Notes under the pieces: model-generated
The model's database searches: none
What the model was told of the DNA's origin: nothing
The model's input: only the letters and a program-made list of their open reading frames with translations
Shown: one piece after another, positions 1-6,310 of the stretch
Numbering within the stretch: position 1 is the stretch's first letter
Layout of the letters: each line of letters opens with the position of its first letter
Source of the DNA: JAMLIN01 sp041676645
GTDB taxonomy: Bacteria > Pseudomonadota > Gammaproteobacteria > Burkholderiales > Burkholderiaceae_E
Length of the DNA stretch: 14,149 nucleotides
Direction: 5' to 3'
NCBI GenBank assembly: GCA_041676645.1
Contig: JBAYRO010000084.1
Location: forward strand, 1-14,149
Program-made: the position numbers and the translations under genes

Positions 1-527
1 ACGGTCTGGTTGGCGAGATCGGAGATGACGTCGTTGAGCATCTCGTTGCCGGAGCCCCGCGCGATCGCACGCACCGAGCGGGTCACGGCATAGGCGAAGG
101 TCAGGGGGGGCGTGTCGCCGTCCCTGGCGAGGACCTGCAGTTCGTCCACCCGCTGGCGCAGGGTCGCGAGATGGGTCGGCGGGCGCAACAGCGCCATGAT
201 CCGGGCCGCCGAACTCGTCAGGGCGAGCCGTGTATTGAAGAGATCGGCGATCGAATTGAGCGACACTTCGCGCACATAGGCGCCGCGGCGGGGAATCAGG
301 TCGATCAGCCGACGCCGTTCCAGAATCCGCAATGCCTCGCGGATCGGGCCGCGGCTGACTCCGAAGCGGATCGCCAGCTCGGTTTCGATCAGGCGCTCGC
401 CGACGGTATGGCGGCCGCCGATGATCGCGCTGCCGATGTCCTCGGCGATCTGTTCCGGAATGCTGCGCGGAAGGCGTGGCTCCGCCACTGTCGCGATCTC
501 CTGCCTGGCCTGGTGGGGGGATTCCAT
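1..527 (-). CDS. GntR-family transcriptional regulator, FCD (FadR) subfamily, 3'-truncated by window edge
   Basis: This is the N-terminal 175 codons of a GntR regulator whose C-terminus lies beyond position 1. Reading from the ATG at 527-525, residues about 20-85 form the winged helix: the recognition-helix motif VSRGPIREALRILE lies at residues 57-70, and the wing ends in IPRRGAYV (78-85). From about residue 92 an all-helical stretch begins as in FCD ligand domains, with the N-terminal arginine-containing helix LFNTRLAL. FCD regulators usually bind small carboxylic acids through a metal site and release DNA on binding; the metal-ligand histidines would be in the missing part. The gene is divergent from the transporter/carboxylase operon and shares with it the palindromic element at 631-651, so it is probably its local regulator and autoregulated. 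The start is supported by the domain boundary; its ribosome binding site is weak. Confidence 0.9.
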   Translation of the reverse strand, partial: MESPHQARQEIATVAEPRLPRSIPEQIAEDIGSAIIGGRHTVGERLIETELAIRFGVSRGPIREALRILERRRLIDLIPRRGAYVREVSLNSIADLFNTRLALTSSAARIMALLRPPTHLATLRQRVDELQVLARDGDTPPLTFAYAVTRSVRAIARGSGNEMLNDVISDLANQT

Positions 528-628
528 CGCAGCCGTGCTCGCCTGTGTCGGTGGATGAAAGGATGGAAGATAGGTGAAAACCGGCAAACTTGCCGACGCC
601 TCCTGCACCGGTCCGGAATAGCGCAAGG

Positions 629-658
629 TTGATTGTCAATTGTCGACAATCCTATGCT
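629..658 (+). promoter_or_regulatory. Candidate sigma-70 promoter of the transporter/carboxylase operon
   Basis: A -35-like TTGATT (629-634) and a -10-like TATGCT (653-658) are 18 bases apart, each matching four of six consensus positions. Transcription would begin near 665 and leave a leader of about 70 bases before the proposed TTG start at 737. The palindromic operator-like element fills the spacer, so bound regulator would block polymerase. On the minus strand a consensus TTGACA is present at 639-634, but I see no well-spaced -10 for the regulator gene. Confidence 0.4.
631..651. promoter_or_regulatory. Operator-like element with three ATTGTC half-sites (probable GntR/FCD binding site)
   Basis: The half-site ATTGTC occurs at 632-637 and again at 639-644, and its inverse GACAAT follows at 645-650. 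The last two form the perfect 12-bp palindrome ATTGTCGACAAT (639-650). The outer arms GATTGTC (631-637) and GACAATC (645-651) form a second, overlapping inverted repeat with a 7-base spacer. The TTGT..ACAA core resembles operators known for FCD-type GntR proteins. The element lies between the divergent regulator and transporter genes and inside the proposed plus-strand promoter, a position suited to repression. Confidence 0.6.
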
Positions 659-725
659 AGATTGCCGCCAGCGATCCGGTCGTATTGCCGGAATTCGAGA
701 TGGCCGGCCCCACAGGGCGCCGCCT

Positions 726-730
726 GGAGA
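726..730 (+). promoter_or_regulatory. Ribosome binding site setting the TTG start of the first ATPase gene
   Basis: GGAGA lies six bases before TTG 737. The open frame extends upstream to 590, but that part overlaps the operator and promoter and codes for nothing resembling the family. The conserved ATPase fold begins immediately after 737. Confidence 0.6.
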
Positions 731-736
731 CAGCCC

Positions 737-1714
737 TTGCTCGACGTTCGCGACCTTACCGTCAGTTTCCGCATCGGCGCCGGCCATGTCGCGGTGACCC
801 GCGATGTCGGCTTCCACATCGCGCCGGGCGAACGGCTTGGTGTGGTCGGCGAAAGCGGCTGCGGCAAGACCGTGACCGGCCTGTCGATCCTCGGCCTGCT
901 GCCGCGACGCACATCGCAGGTCAGCGGCCAGATCCTCTTCGAGGGCGAAGACCTGATCCGCATGCCCGCGGCGAAGCTGCGCGCGATCCGCGGGCGCCGC
1001 ATCGGGATGATCTTCCAGGAACCGATGACCGCGCTCGATCCGGTCTTCACCGTCGGCGAGCAGATCGCCGAGACCTGGCGTACCCATTTCCCGCAACAGC
1101 GCGAGCAAGCCCGGGAACGGGCGGTCGACGCGCTCGCCCGGGTCGGCATTCCCCTGCCGGCGCGACGGGTCGACGAGTATCCGCACCAGCTCTCGGGCGG
1201 CATGCGCCAGCGGGTGATGATCGCGATGGCGCTGATCTGCGAGCCGAGCCTGCTGATCGCCGATGAGCCGACCACGGCGCTCGATGTCACCGTCCAGGCG
1301 CAGATCACCGACCTGTTGCGCGAGCTGAGCGAGAGCGCCGGTACCGCGCTGATGTTCATCACCCATGATCTCGGCGTGGTTGCCGAGACCTGCACCCGGA
1401 TGCTGACGATGTACGCCGGCCAGGTGGTCGAGGATGCGCCCGTCGACGAGGCGCTGGTGCGGCCGCGCCATCCCTATACCTCGGGGCTGTTGCGTTCCCT
1501 GCCGAGGCTCGCACCACGTCGTGGCGCCTTGCCCTCGATTCCCGGCCGGGTGCCGCTGCCGGCGCAGATGCCGCCGGGGTGCCGCTTCAAGGATCGCTGT
1601 CCCCATGCGATCGACGAGTGCGCCGCGCCGCAGGTGCTGCGGGAAGTCGAGCCCGGGCGATTCGTTCGCTGCATTCGGGCCGAGGAACTCGAGCTGCCCG
1701 GAGCGGTCGGATGA
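737..1714 (+). CDS. Oligopeptide-type ABC transporter ATP-binding protein (DppD/OppD-like)
   Basis: This is one of two cytoplasmic ATPases of a peptide/nickel-family importer. From the TTG start the product is 325 residues, normal for the family. Visible elements are Walker A GESGCGKT (38-45), the Q-loop near FQEP (93-96), signature LSGGMRQR (152-159), Walker B LLIADEP (172-178) with ATALD-like D-loop TALD (180-183), and the H-loop histidine in THDLG (H210). The C-terminal oligopeptide/dipeptide extension is present with CRFKDRCPHA (282-291), whose cysteines mark the group that carries an iron-sulfur cluster in some members. The stop overlaps the next gene's ATG by four bases, implying translational coupling. 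It is the first gene after the divergent promoter. Substrate cannot be told from the ATPase. Confidence 0.93.
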   Translation: MLDVRDLTVSFRIGAGHVAVTRDVGFHIAPGERLGVVGESGCGKTVTGLSILGLLPRRTSQVSGQILFEGEDLIRMPAAKLRAIRGRRIGMIFQEPMTALDPVFTVGEQIAETWRTHFPQQREQARERAVDALARVGIPLPARRVDEYPHQLSGGMRQRVMIAMALICEPSLLIADEPTTALDVTVQAQITDLLRELSESAGTALMFITHDLGVVAETCTRMLTMYAGQVVEDAPVDEALVRPRHPYTSGLLRSLPRLAPRRGALPSIPGRVPLPAQMPPGCRFKDRCPHAIDECAAPQVLREVEPGRFVRCIRAEELELPGAVG

Positions 1715-2757
1715 GCGCAGTGAGCCCGATACCGGCGCAGACGGCGGGGCACGTGGCCGACGCCTCGGCTCCCGCCCTGGTACGTGTGCGCGACCTGTGC
1801 ATCGAGTTCCCGACGGGCGATGGCGCCGAGACGGTCAAGGCGGTCGATGGCGTCAGCTTCGAGGTGCGCGCCGGCGAGACCTTCGGCATCATCGGTGAAT
1901 CCGGTTCCGGCAAGACCACTCTCGGCCGGGCGCTGGTCTCGCTCCTGCAGCCGAGCAGCGGCTCGATCGAGCTCGACGGAGTCGATCCTCGCAGCCTGGG
2001 TTCACGACGCCTGCGGGAGTTTCGGCGCCAGTTCCAGGTGATCTTCCAGGATCCCCATGCCGCGCTCAATCCGCGCCAGACGATCCTGGCGAGCGTGCGC
2101 GAGCCGCTCGAGATCATCGGCGGGAAATCGGCCGCCGAGATCGACCAGGCCGCGCTCGATGCGCTTGCCCGGGTCGGAATCGCGCCGGAGCAGGCCAGGC
2201 GCTATCCGCACATGGTCTCGGGTGGACAGAAGCAGCGGATCAACATCGCCCGGGTCCTGACCCTGCGCCCGAAGATGATCGTCTGCGACGAAGTCGTTGC
2301 GGCGCTCGATGTATCCATCCGTGGCGATGTGCTGAACCTCTTCGCGGATCTCCAGCGCGAGTTCGGCCTGACCTATGTGTTCATCACCCACGACCTGTCG
2401 GTGGTGTCCCATATCAGCGATCGCGTCGCGGTGACCTATCTCGGACGGTTCATGGAACTCGGTCCGGCCGAGGATGTCACCGAGAACCCGCTGCATCCCT
2501 ATACCGAAGCGCTGATGTCGGCCGAGCCGATTCCCCTGCCGTCGTCGATGCGCGACAACCGCCGGATCGTGCTCGAAGGCGAGATTCCCAGCCCGATCGA
2601 CCCGCCTTCGGGCTGCCGGTTCCGGACCCGCTGCCCCCATGCGCGCCCCCGCTGCACCGAGGAGGTGCCGGCCTGGCGCGAACTGCGGCCGGACCACTGG
2701 GTGGCCTGCCATTTTTCCAGTCCCGACGGGCCGCCCGGGAAGAGCGAGCCGCAATGA
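1711..2757 (+). CDS. Oligopeptide-type ABC transporter ATP-binding protein (DppF/OppF-like)
   Basis: This is the second ATPase, expected to form a heterodimer with the preceding one. It has 348 residues from the ATG at 1711. Motifs are Walker A GESGSGKT (62-69), Q-loop FQDP (112-115), signature VSGGQKQR (169-176), Walker B MIVCDE (189-194), D-loop AALD (197-200) and H-loop THDLS (H227). The usual proline after Walker B is replaced, giving DEVV; similar changes occur in DppF-type proteins, so this is not a sign of inactivity. The C-terminal extension carries CRFRTRCPHA (302-311) with a further cysteine near 315. The N-terminal 22 residues before the fold are alanine-rich and not conserved. The start is fixed by ATGA overlap with the upstream stop. 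Confidence 0.93.
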   Translation: MSAVSPIPAQTAGHVADASAPALVRVRDLCIEFPTGDGAETVKAVDGVSFEVRAGETFGIIGESGSGKTTLGRALVSLLQPSSGSIELDGVDPRSLGSRRLREFRRQFQVIFQDPHAALNPRQTILASVREPLEIIGGKSAAEIDQAALDALARVGIAPEQARRYPHMVSGGQKQRINIARVLTLRPKMIVCDEVVAALDVSIRGDVLNLFADLQREFGLTYVFITHDLSVVSHISDRVAVTYLGRFMELGPAEDVTENPLHPYTEALMSAEPIPLPSSMRDNRRIVLEGEIPSPIDPPSGCRFRTRCPHARPRCTEEVPAWRELRPDHWVACHFSSPDGPPGKSEPQ

Positions 2758-2765
2758 GAAAAGCA

Positions 2766-2799
2766 CGGGAGCGGGCCGATGATGCCGGAGCCGTTCCCG
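2766..2799 (+). other. Intercistronic hairpin between ATPase and binding-protein genes
   Basis: CGGGAGCGG (2766-2774) pairs with CCGTTCCCG (2791-2799), giving a nine-base-pair stem with one G-U pair and a 16-base loop. No T-run follows, so it is not a standard terminator. Its place just upstream of the binding-protein gene fits a role as an RNA-stabilising or processing structure that raises binding-protein output, but this is inference. Confidence 0.35.
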
Positions 2800-2862
2800 G
2801 AACCATGATGAAGGAGACGAGATGAGTATCTGGACAGGCTCCGATGCCCCGCACGAAAACAC

Positions 2863-2868
2863 AGGAGA
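2863..2868 (+). promoter_or_regulatory. Ribosome binding site favouring the ATG at 2876
   Basis: AGGAGA ends seven bases before ATG 2876. A second site, AAGGAG (2811-2816), serves an in-frame ATG at 2822. The later start yields a normal signal peptide; the earlier one adds 18 polar residues. Confidence 0.5.
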
Positions 2869-2875
2869 ACAAGAC

Positions 2876-4453
2876 ATGACATCCCGGAAGAAATCGGATC
2901 TTCGCCTGCCGTTCGCCCCGATGACGCGGCGCGAATGGCTCATGATGATGGGCGCCGGAACGGCTGCGGCCCTGCTGCCCGGCGCCGTGTTCGCCCAGGG
3001 CGAACCGCGGCGCGGCGGCGTGCTGCGGGTGTCGGGTTTCGCGAATCCCTCGAGCCTCGATCCGGCCACCGGTGGCGCCGGCAGCGACCACACCTATCTC
3101 TGGACCATCTACGACACCCTGGTCGAGTGGGACTACAAGACCCTCGAGCCCAGGCCCGGCATCGCGCAGTGGAAGTTCTCCGATCCGACGACGATGGTCC
3201 TCACGATCAGTCCGAACGTCCTGTTCCACGATGACACTGCCTGCGATGCCGAGGCGGTGAAGTTCAACCTCGACCGGGGCCGGGGCGACGATCGTTCCAA
3301 CATCAAGGCTGATCTGTCGAGCATCGACTCGGTCGAGGTCACCGGGCCACTGGAGGTCACGGTCAGGCTGACGCGACCGGACAGCGCGCTGCCCGCGATC
3401 CTGTCCGATCGCGCCGGCATGATGGTTTCGCCGACGGCGGCCGGCAAGCTCGGCGACGAGCACGATCGCAAGGGCGTCGGCGCCGGTCCCTGGAAGCTGG
3501 TGGAATGGGCCGACAACCAGAACATCACGGTGACGCGCCACGAGAAGTACTGGCGTGATGACCGCGGCTTCGTCGATGGCATCGAGTTCTCGATCATGCC
3601 CGAGCGTGCGACCGGCCTGCGCTCCGTGGTCGCAGGCCAGAACGATCTTGCCTACCAGTTGCCGCCGCGGCTCAAGCCGCTGATCGATCGCTCGAAGGAT
3701 GTCGAGCTCGTGACCGGCCCGACCCTCTACTGCCGCCAGATCTACCTGAACCTCTCCCGCGGGCCGCTCCAGGATGTCCGGGTGCGCCAGGCGATGAACT
3801 TCGCGATCGATCGCGAGGCCTTCGTGAAGGTTGCGCAGTCCGGTTTCGGCGAGCCGGCCCACATGAACCTGCCGAGCAGCCACTGGGCCTACGATCCGGA
3901 GGTCGCCAAGCTGTATCCGCATGATCCGGACAAGGCGCGGGCCTTGCTGGCCGAGGCGGGCTTCAAGGATGGCTTCGACCTGACGATCGGCGGCTACACC
4001 GACGCCGATTCGGTGCGTCGCGGCGAGATCCTCATGGACCAGCTCGGCAAGATCGGCATCCGCCTGCGCTTCACCAACGGGACGGTTGCCGAGATCAGCG
4101 CCCAGTACTTCGGCCAGGAGAAGAAGTTCGACAGCCTCGTGTCGGCCTGGACCGGTCGTCCCGACCCGGCCATGAGCTACGGGCTGATGTATGCCAAGGA
4201 CGCCTACTTCAACGCCGGCCGGGTCGAGGTCTCGGCCGAGCTCACCGAGCTGCTCGCCAAGAGCCGGGAGAGCGAGGACATGGCGGTGCGCAAGGAGATC
4301 TTTTCACGGCTGCAGCGCATCGTGATGGAGCAGGCCCTGGTGGTGCCGATCGCCTTCGATGCCGAGATGACCGCCATCTCGAAGAAGGTTGTCGGCTATC
4401 GGCCGAATCTGATCGGCAAGCCGAAGTACGAGTTCGTCTCGCTGGCGTCCTAG
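2876..4453 (+). CDS. Periplasmic solute-binding protein of peptide/nickel ABC transporter (SBP family 5)
   Basis: This is the substrate receptor of the transporter. With the ATG at 2876 it has 525 residues. Residues 1-15 are basic, then TRREWL (17-22) matches the twin-arginine pattern, followed by a hydrophobic stretch and a likely cleavage site after AVFA (37-40). The mature part starts GEPRRGGVLRV, then has the family's SLDPATG and YDTLVEWD segments, the GAGPWKLVEW strand, and VRQAMNFAIDREAFV typical of family 5 proteins. Length and order match DppA/OppA relatives. A Tat signal suggests export in folded form. The binding site cannot be assigned to peptides, metals, opines or other ligands by inspection. 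The permease gene follows 19 bases after the stop. An alternative in-frame start at 2822 also has a ribosome binding site. Confidence 0.92.
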   Translation: MTSRKKSDLRLPFAPMTRREWLMMMGAGTAAALLPGAVFAQGEPRRGGVLRVSGFANPSSLDPATGGAGSDHTYLWTIYDTLVEWDYKTLEPRPGIAQWKFSDPTTMVLTISPNVLFHDDTACDAEAVKFNLDRGRGDDRSNIKADLSSIDSVEVTGPLEVTVRLTRPDSALPAILSDRAGMMVSPTAAGKLGDEHDRKGVGAGPWKLVEWADNQNITVTRHEKYWRDDRGFVDGIEFSIMPERATGLRSVVAGQNDLAYQLPPRLKPLIDRSKDVELVTGPTLYCRQIYLNLSRGPLQDVRVRQAMNFAIDREAFVKVAQSGFGEPAHMNLPSSHWAYDPEVAKLYPHDPDKARALLAEAGFKDGFDLTIGGYTDADSVRRGEILMDQLGKIGIRLRFTNGTVAEISAQYFGQEKKFDSLVSAWTGRPDPAMSYGLMYAKDAYFNAGRVEVSAELTELLAKSRESEDMAVRKEIFSRLQRIVMEQALVVPIAFDAEMTAISKKVVGYRPNLIGKPKYEFVSLAS

Positions 4454-4472
4454 GAAGGGGAGTCGCTCGGGT

Positions 4473-5432
4473 ATGTCGATCCTGACTGCCTCGCGCCTGC
4501 GGGTCGCCCGGCGCCGCCTGATCCATGCGGTGCCGGTGCTGGTGCTCGCGACATTCATCGTCTTCGGCATCCTCAAGCTGATGCCCGGCGATATCGCGAT
4601 CACTCTCGCCGGCGAGAATGCGACCGAGGAGCGGATCGCCGAGATACGCCAGAACTACGGCCTGGACCGGCCCTTCCTCGTGCAGTACGGGTCATGGCTG
4701 TGGAACGCGGTACAGGGTGATCTGTCCCGCTCGCTCGCATCGGGCGAGGAAGTCGCGGTACAGATCGCCCGCAGTTTCCCGATCACCCTGCTGATCGTCG
4801 TGATGGCGATGGGCTTCGCGCTCGTCTTCGGGATTCCGCTGGGAATCCTGGCGGCGAGCCGGCCCGACAGCCTGGTCGATCGGGTGGTGACATCGATCGG
4901 TTCGCTGGGCATCGCGGTGCCGAATTTCTGGCTCGCGATGATCTTCGTTTCCTGGTTCGCCCTCGAGTTCGGCTGGTTCCCGGCAACCGGCTCGGTTCCG
5001 CTGACGCAGGATCCGGGGCAGGCGATATGGCATGCGTTCCTGCCCGCGCTGGCGCTGGCTTCCGGCGGCATGTCGGAGGTCTCGCGCCAGCTGCGCAGCT
5101 CGCTCGTCGAGGTGATGTCCTCGCCGCAAGTGCGCACGCTGCACGCCAAGGGTCTGACGCCCGCGGCCATTCTCTGGAAGCATGGCCTGAAGAACGTCAG
5201 CGTGAACCTGCTGACGGTGACGTCGCTGCTGTTCAACCGGATGCTTGCCGCGACGGTCGTCGTCGAGGCGGTGTTCGCGATCCCGGGCATGGGCAGCCTG
5301 ATCGTCAATGCCGCCCTGTTCCGTGACCTGCCGGTCGCCCAGGGCGTGGTCTTCGTGATGGTGCTGGTGGTGATATCGGTCAATCTCGTGACCGATCTGC
5401 TCTACACCGTCCTCGATCCGAGGATCCGATGA
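4473..5432 (+). CDS. ABC transporter permease (DppB/OppB-like)
   Basis: This is the first inner-membrane permease of the importer. It has 319 residues with about six membrane segments, the first at about 17-37, then about 102-127, 141-166, and a last one near 290-310. The periplasmic loop after segment one contains the family motif ATEERIAEIRQNYGLDRP (50-67). The EAA loop that docks on the ATPase is at about 218-240, with RTLHAKGL preserving the conserved glycine. The conserved FAIPGMGSL lies at 268-276 and the C-terminus ends DPRIR as is usual for DppB. A purine-rich GGAAGGGGAG precedes the ATG. The stop overlaps the next start. Confidence 0.94.
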   Translation: MSILTASRLRVARRRLIHAVPVLVLATFIVFGILKLMPGDIAITLAGENATEERIAEIRQNYGLDRPFLVQYGSWLWNAVQGDLSRSLASGEEVAVQIARSFPITLLIVVMAMGFALVFGIPLGILAASRPDSLVDRVVTSIGSLGIAVPNFWLAMIFVSWFALEFGWFPATGSVPLTQDPGQAIWHAFLPALALASGGMSEVSRQLRSSLVEVMSSPQVRTLHAKGLTPAAILWKHGLKNVSVNLLTVTSLLFNRMLAATVVVEAVFAIPGMGSLIVNAALFRDLPVAQGVVFVMVLVVISVNLVTDLLYTVLDPRIR

Positions 5433-6265
5433 TGCTTGCCCGATTCTTCGGCTGGCTGGCGCGCGACCTGCGGGCGGCGTTCAGCCTCGGCTTCCTGCTC
5501 CTGCTGGCGCTGCTCGCGGTCGCTGCGCCCTGGATCGCGCCCCATTCGCCGATCGAGCAGAACTTCGACATGATCCTCGCCCAGGCCGAGCCGGGCTATC
5601 CGCTGGGGACCGACGATCTCGGTCGCGATGTCCTCAGTCGCCTGATCCATGGCGCGGCGATCACCCTCTATGCGAGCTTCCTCGCCGTCGGCGTCGCGGT
5701 ACTGATCGGCGTGCCGGTCGGCCTGCTGGCCGGCTATGTCGGCGGCTGGGTCGACGATGTCATCAGCCGCGTGATCGATGCGCTGCTGTCGTTCCCGGCG
5801 ATCGTGCTCGCCATCGCCGTCACCGGAGCGCTGGGCATCGGCATGACCAACGCGATGATCTCGGTCGGAATCGTGTTCAGCCCCCAGCTCGCGCGTATCG
5901 TTCGCGCCCGTACCCTGGTGGTCCGGCATGAGCTCTACGTCGATGCGGCGCGCTGCTTCGGCGCCGGTACCGGTCGCATCCTGTGGCGCCATGTGCTGCC
6001 CAATACGGTGCAGCCGGTGATCGTGCAGGTCACGCTGCTGCTGGCCGCGGCGCTGCTGGCCGAAGCGAGCCTGAGCTTTCTCGGCCTGGGTATCCAGCCC
6101 CCGGACCCGAGCTGGGGCGCCATGCTCGCGCGTGCCTACCAGAGCATGGAGATCGCGCCGGCGCAGATGTATCCGCCCGGCCTGGCCATCCTGCTGACCG
6201 CGCTGGCGTTCAATACGCTTGGCGAATCGCTGCGCGCGGCGCTCGACCCCACGATGAAGACCTGA
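5429..6265 (+). CDS. ABC transporter permease (DppC/OppC-like)
   Basis: This is the second inner-membrane permease, pairing with the DppB-like subunit. It has 278 residues. An N-terminal membrane segment (about 18-38) is followed by the periplasmic hallmark YPLGTDDLGRDVLSRLIHG (57-75), then five further segments. The EAA loop is YVDAARCFGAG to HVLPN (170-192). The late conserved block EASLSFLGLGIQPPDPSWG lies at 212-230. It overlaps the upstream gene through ATGATG, so either ATG 5429 or 5432 could be used; this changes the protein by one residue. The carboxylase gene begins 45 bases downstream on the same strand. Confidence 0.95.
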   Translation: MMLARFFGWLARDLRAAFSLGFLLLLALLAVAAPWIAPHSPIEQNFDMILAQAEPGYPLGTDDLGRDVLSRLIHGAAITLYASFLAVGVAVLIGVPVGLLAGYVGGWVDDVISRVIDALLSFPAIVLAIAVTGALGIGMTNAMISVGIVFSPQLARIVRARTLVVRHELYVDAARCFGAGTGRILWRHVLPNTVQPVIVQVTLLLAAALLAEASLSFLGLGIQPPDPSWGAMLARAYQSMEIAPAQMYPPGLAILLTALAFNTLGESLRAALDPTMKT

Positions 6266-6273
6266 ACACTCCT

Positions 6274-6293
6274 CCGCTCCCGGCACGGGGCGG
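6274..6293 (+). other. Short hairpin between permease and carboxylase genes
   Basis: CCGCTCC (6274-6280) and GGGGCGG (6287-6293) can form a seven-base-pair stem with one U-G pair around a six-base loop. No T-run follows. It may partly attenuate read-through from the transporter genes into the carboxylase gene or have no role. Confidence 0.25.
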
Positions 6294-6310
6294 AATACCT
6301 GGGCAATGCC

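Noticed and set aside
634..639. Consensus -35 TTGACA on the minus strand as the regulator's own promoter
   Set aside because: The only -10-like sequence downstream (TATTCC at 620-615) is 13 bases away, too close for a normal promoter.
590..736. N-terminal extension of the first ATPase from an upstream TTG
   Set aside because: It would cover the operator and promoter, lacks family similarity, and a better ribosome binding site plus TTG at 737 sits exactly at the fold boundary.
389..1606. A 405-codon minus-strand open frame opposite the first ATPase
   Set aside because: It overlaps the GntR N-terminus in a different frame and the whole promoter region, with shadow-type composition.
2477..3922. 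A 481-codon minus-strand open frame opposite the binding protein
   Set aside because: It is a GC-driven shadow of a clear family 5 binding protein, with no motifs of its own.
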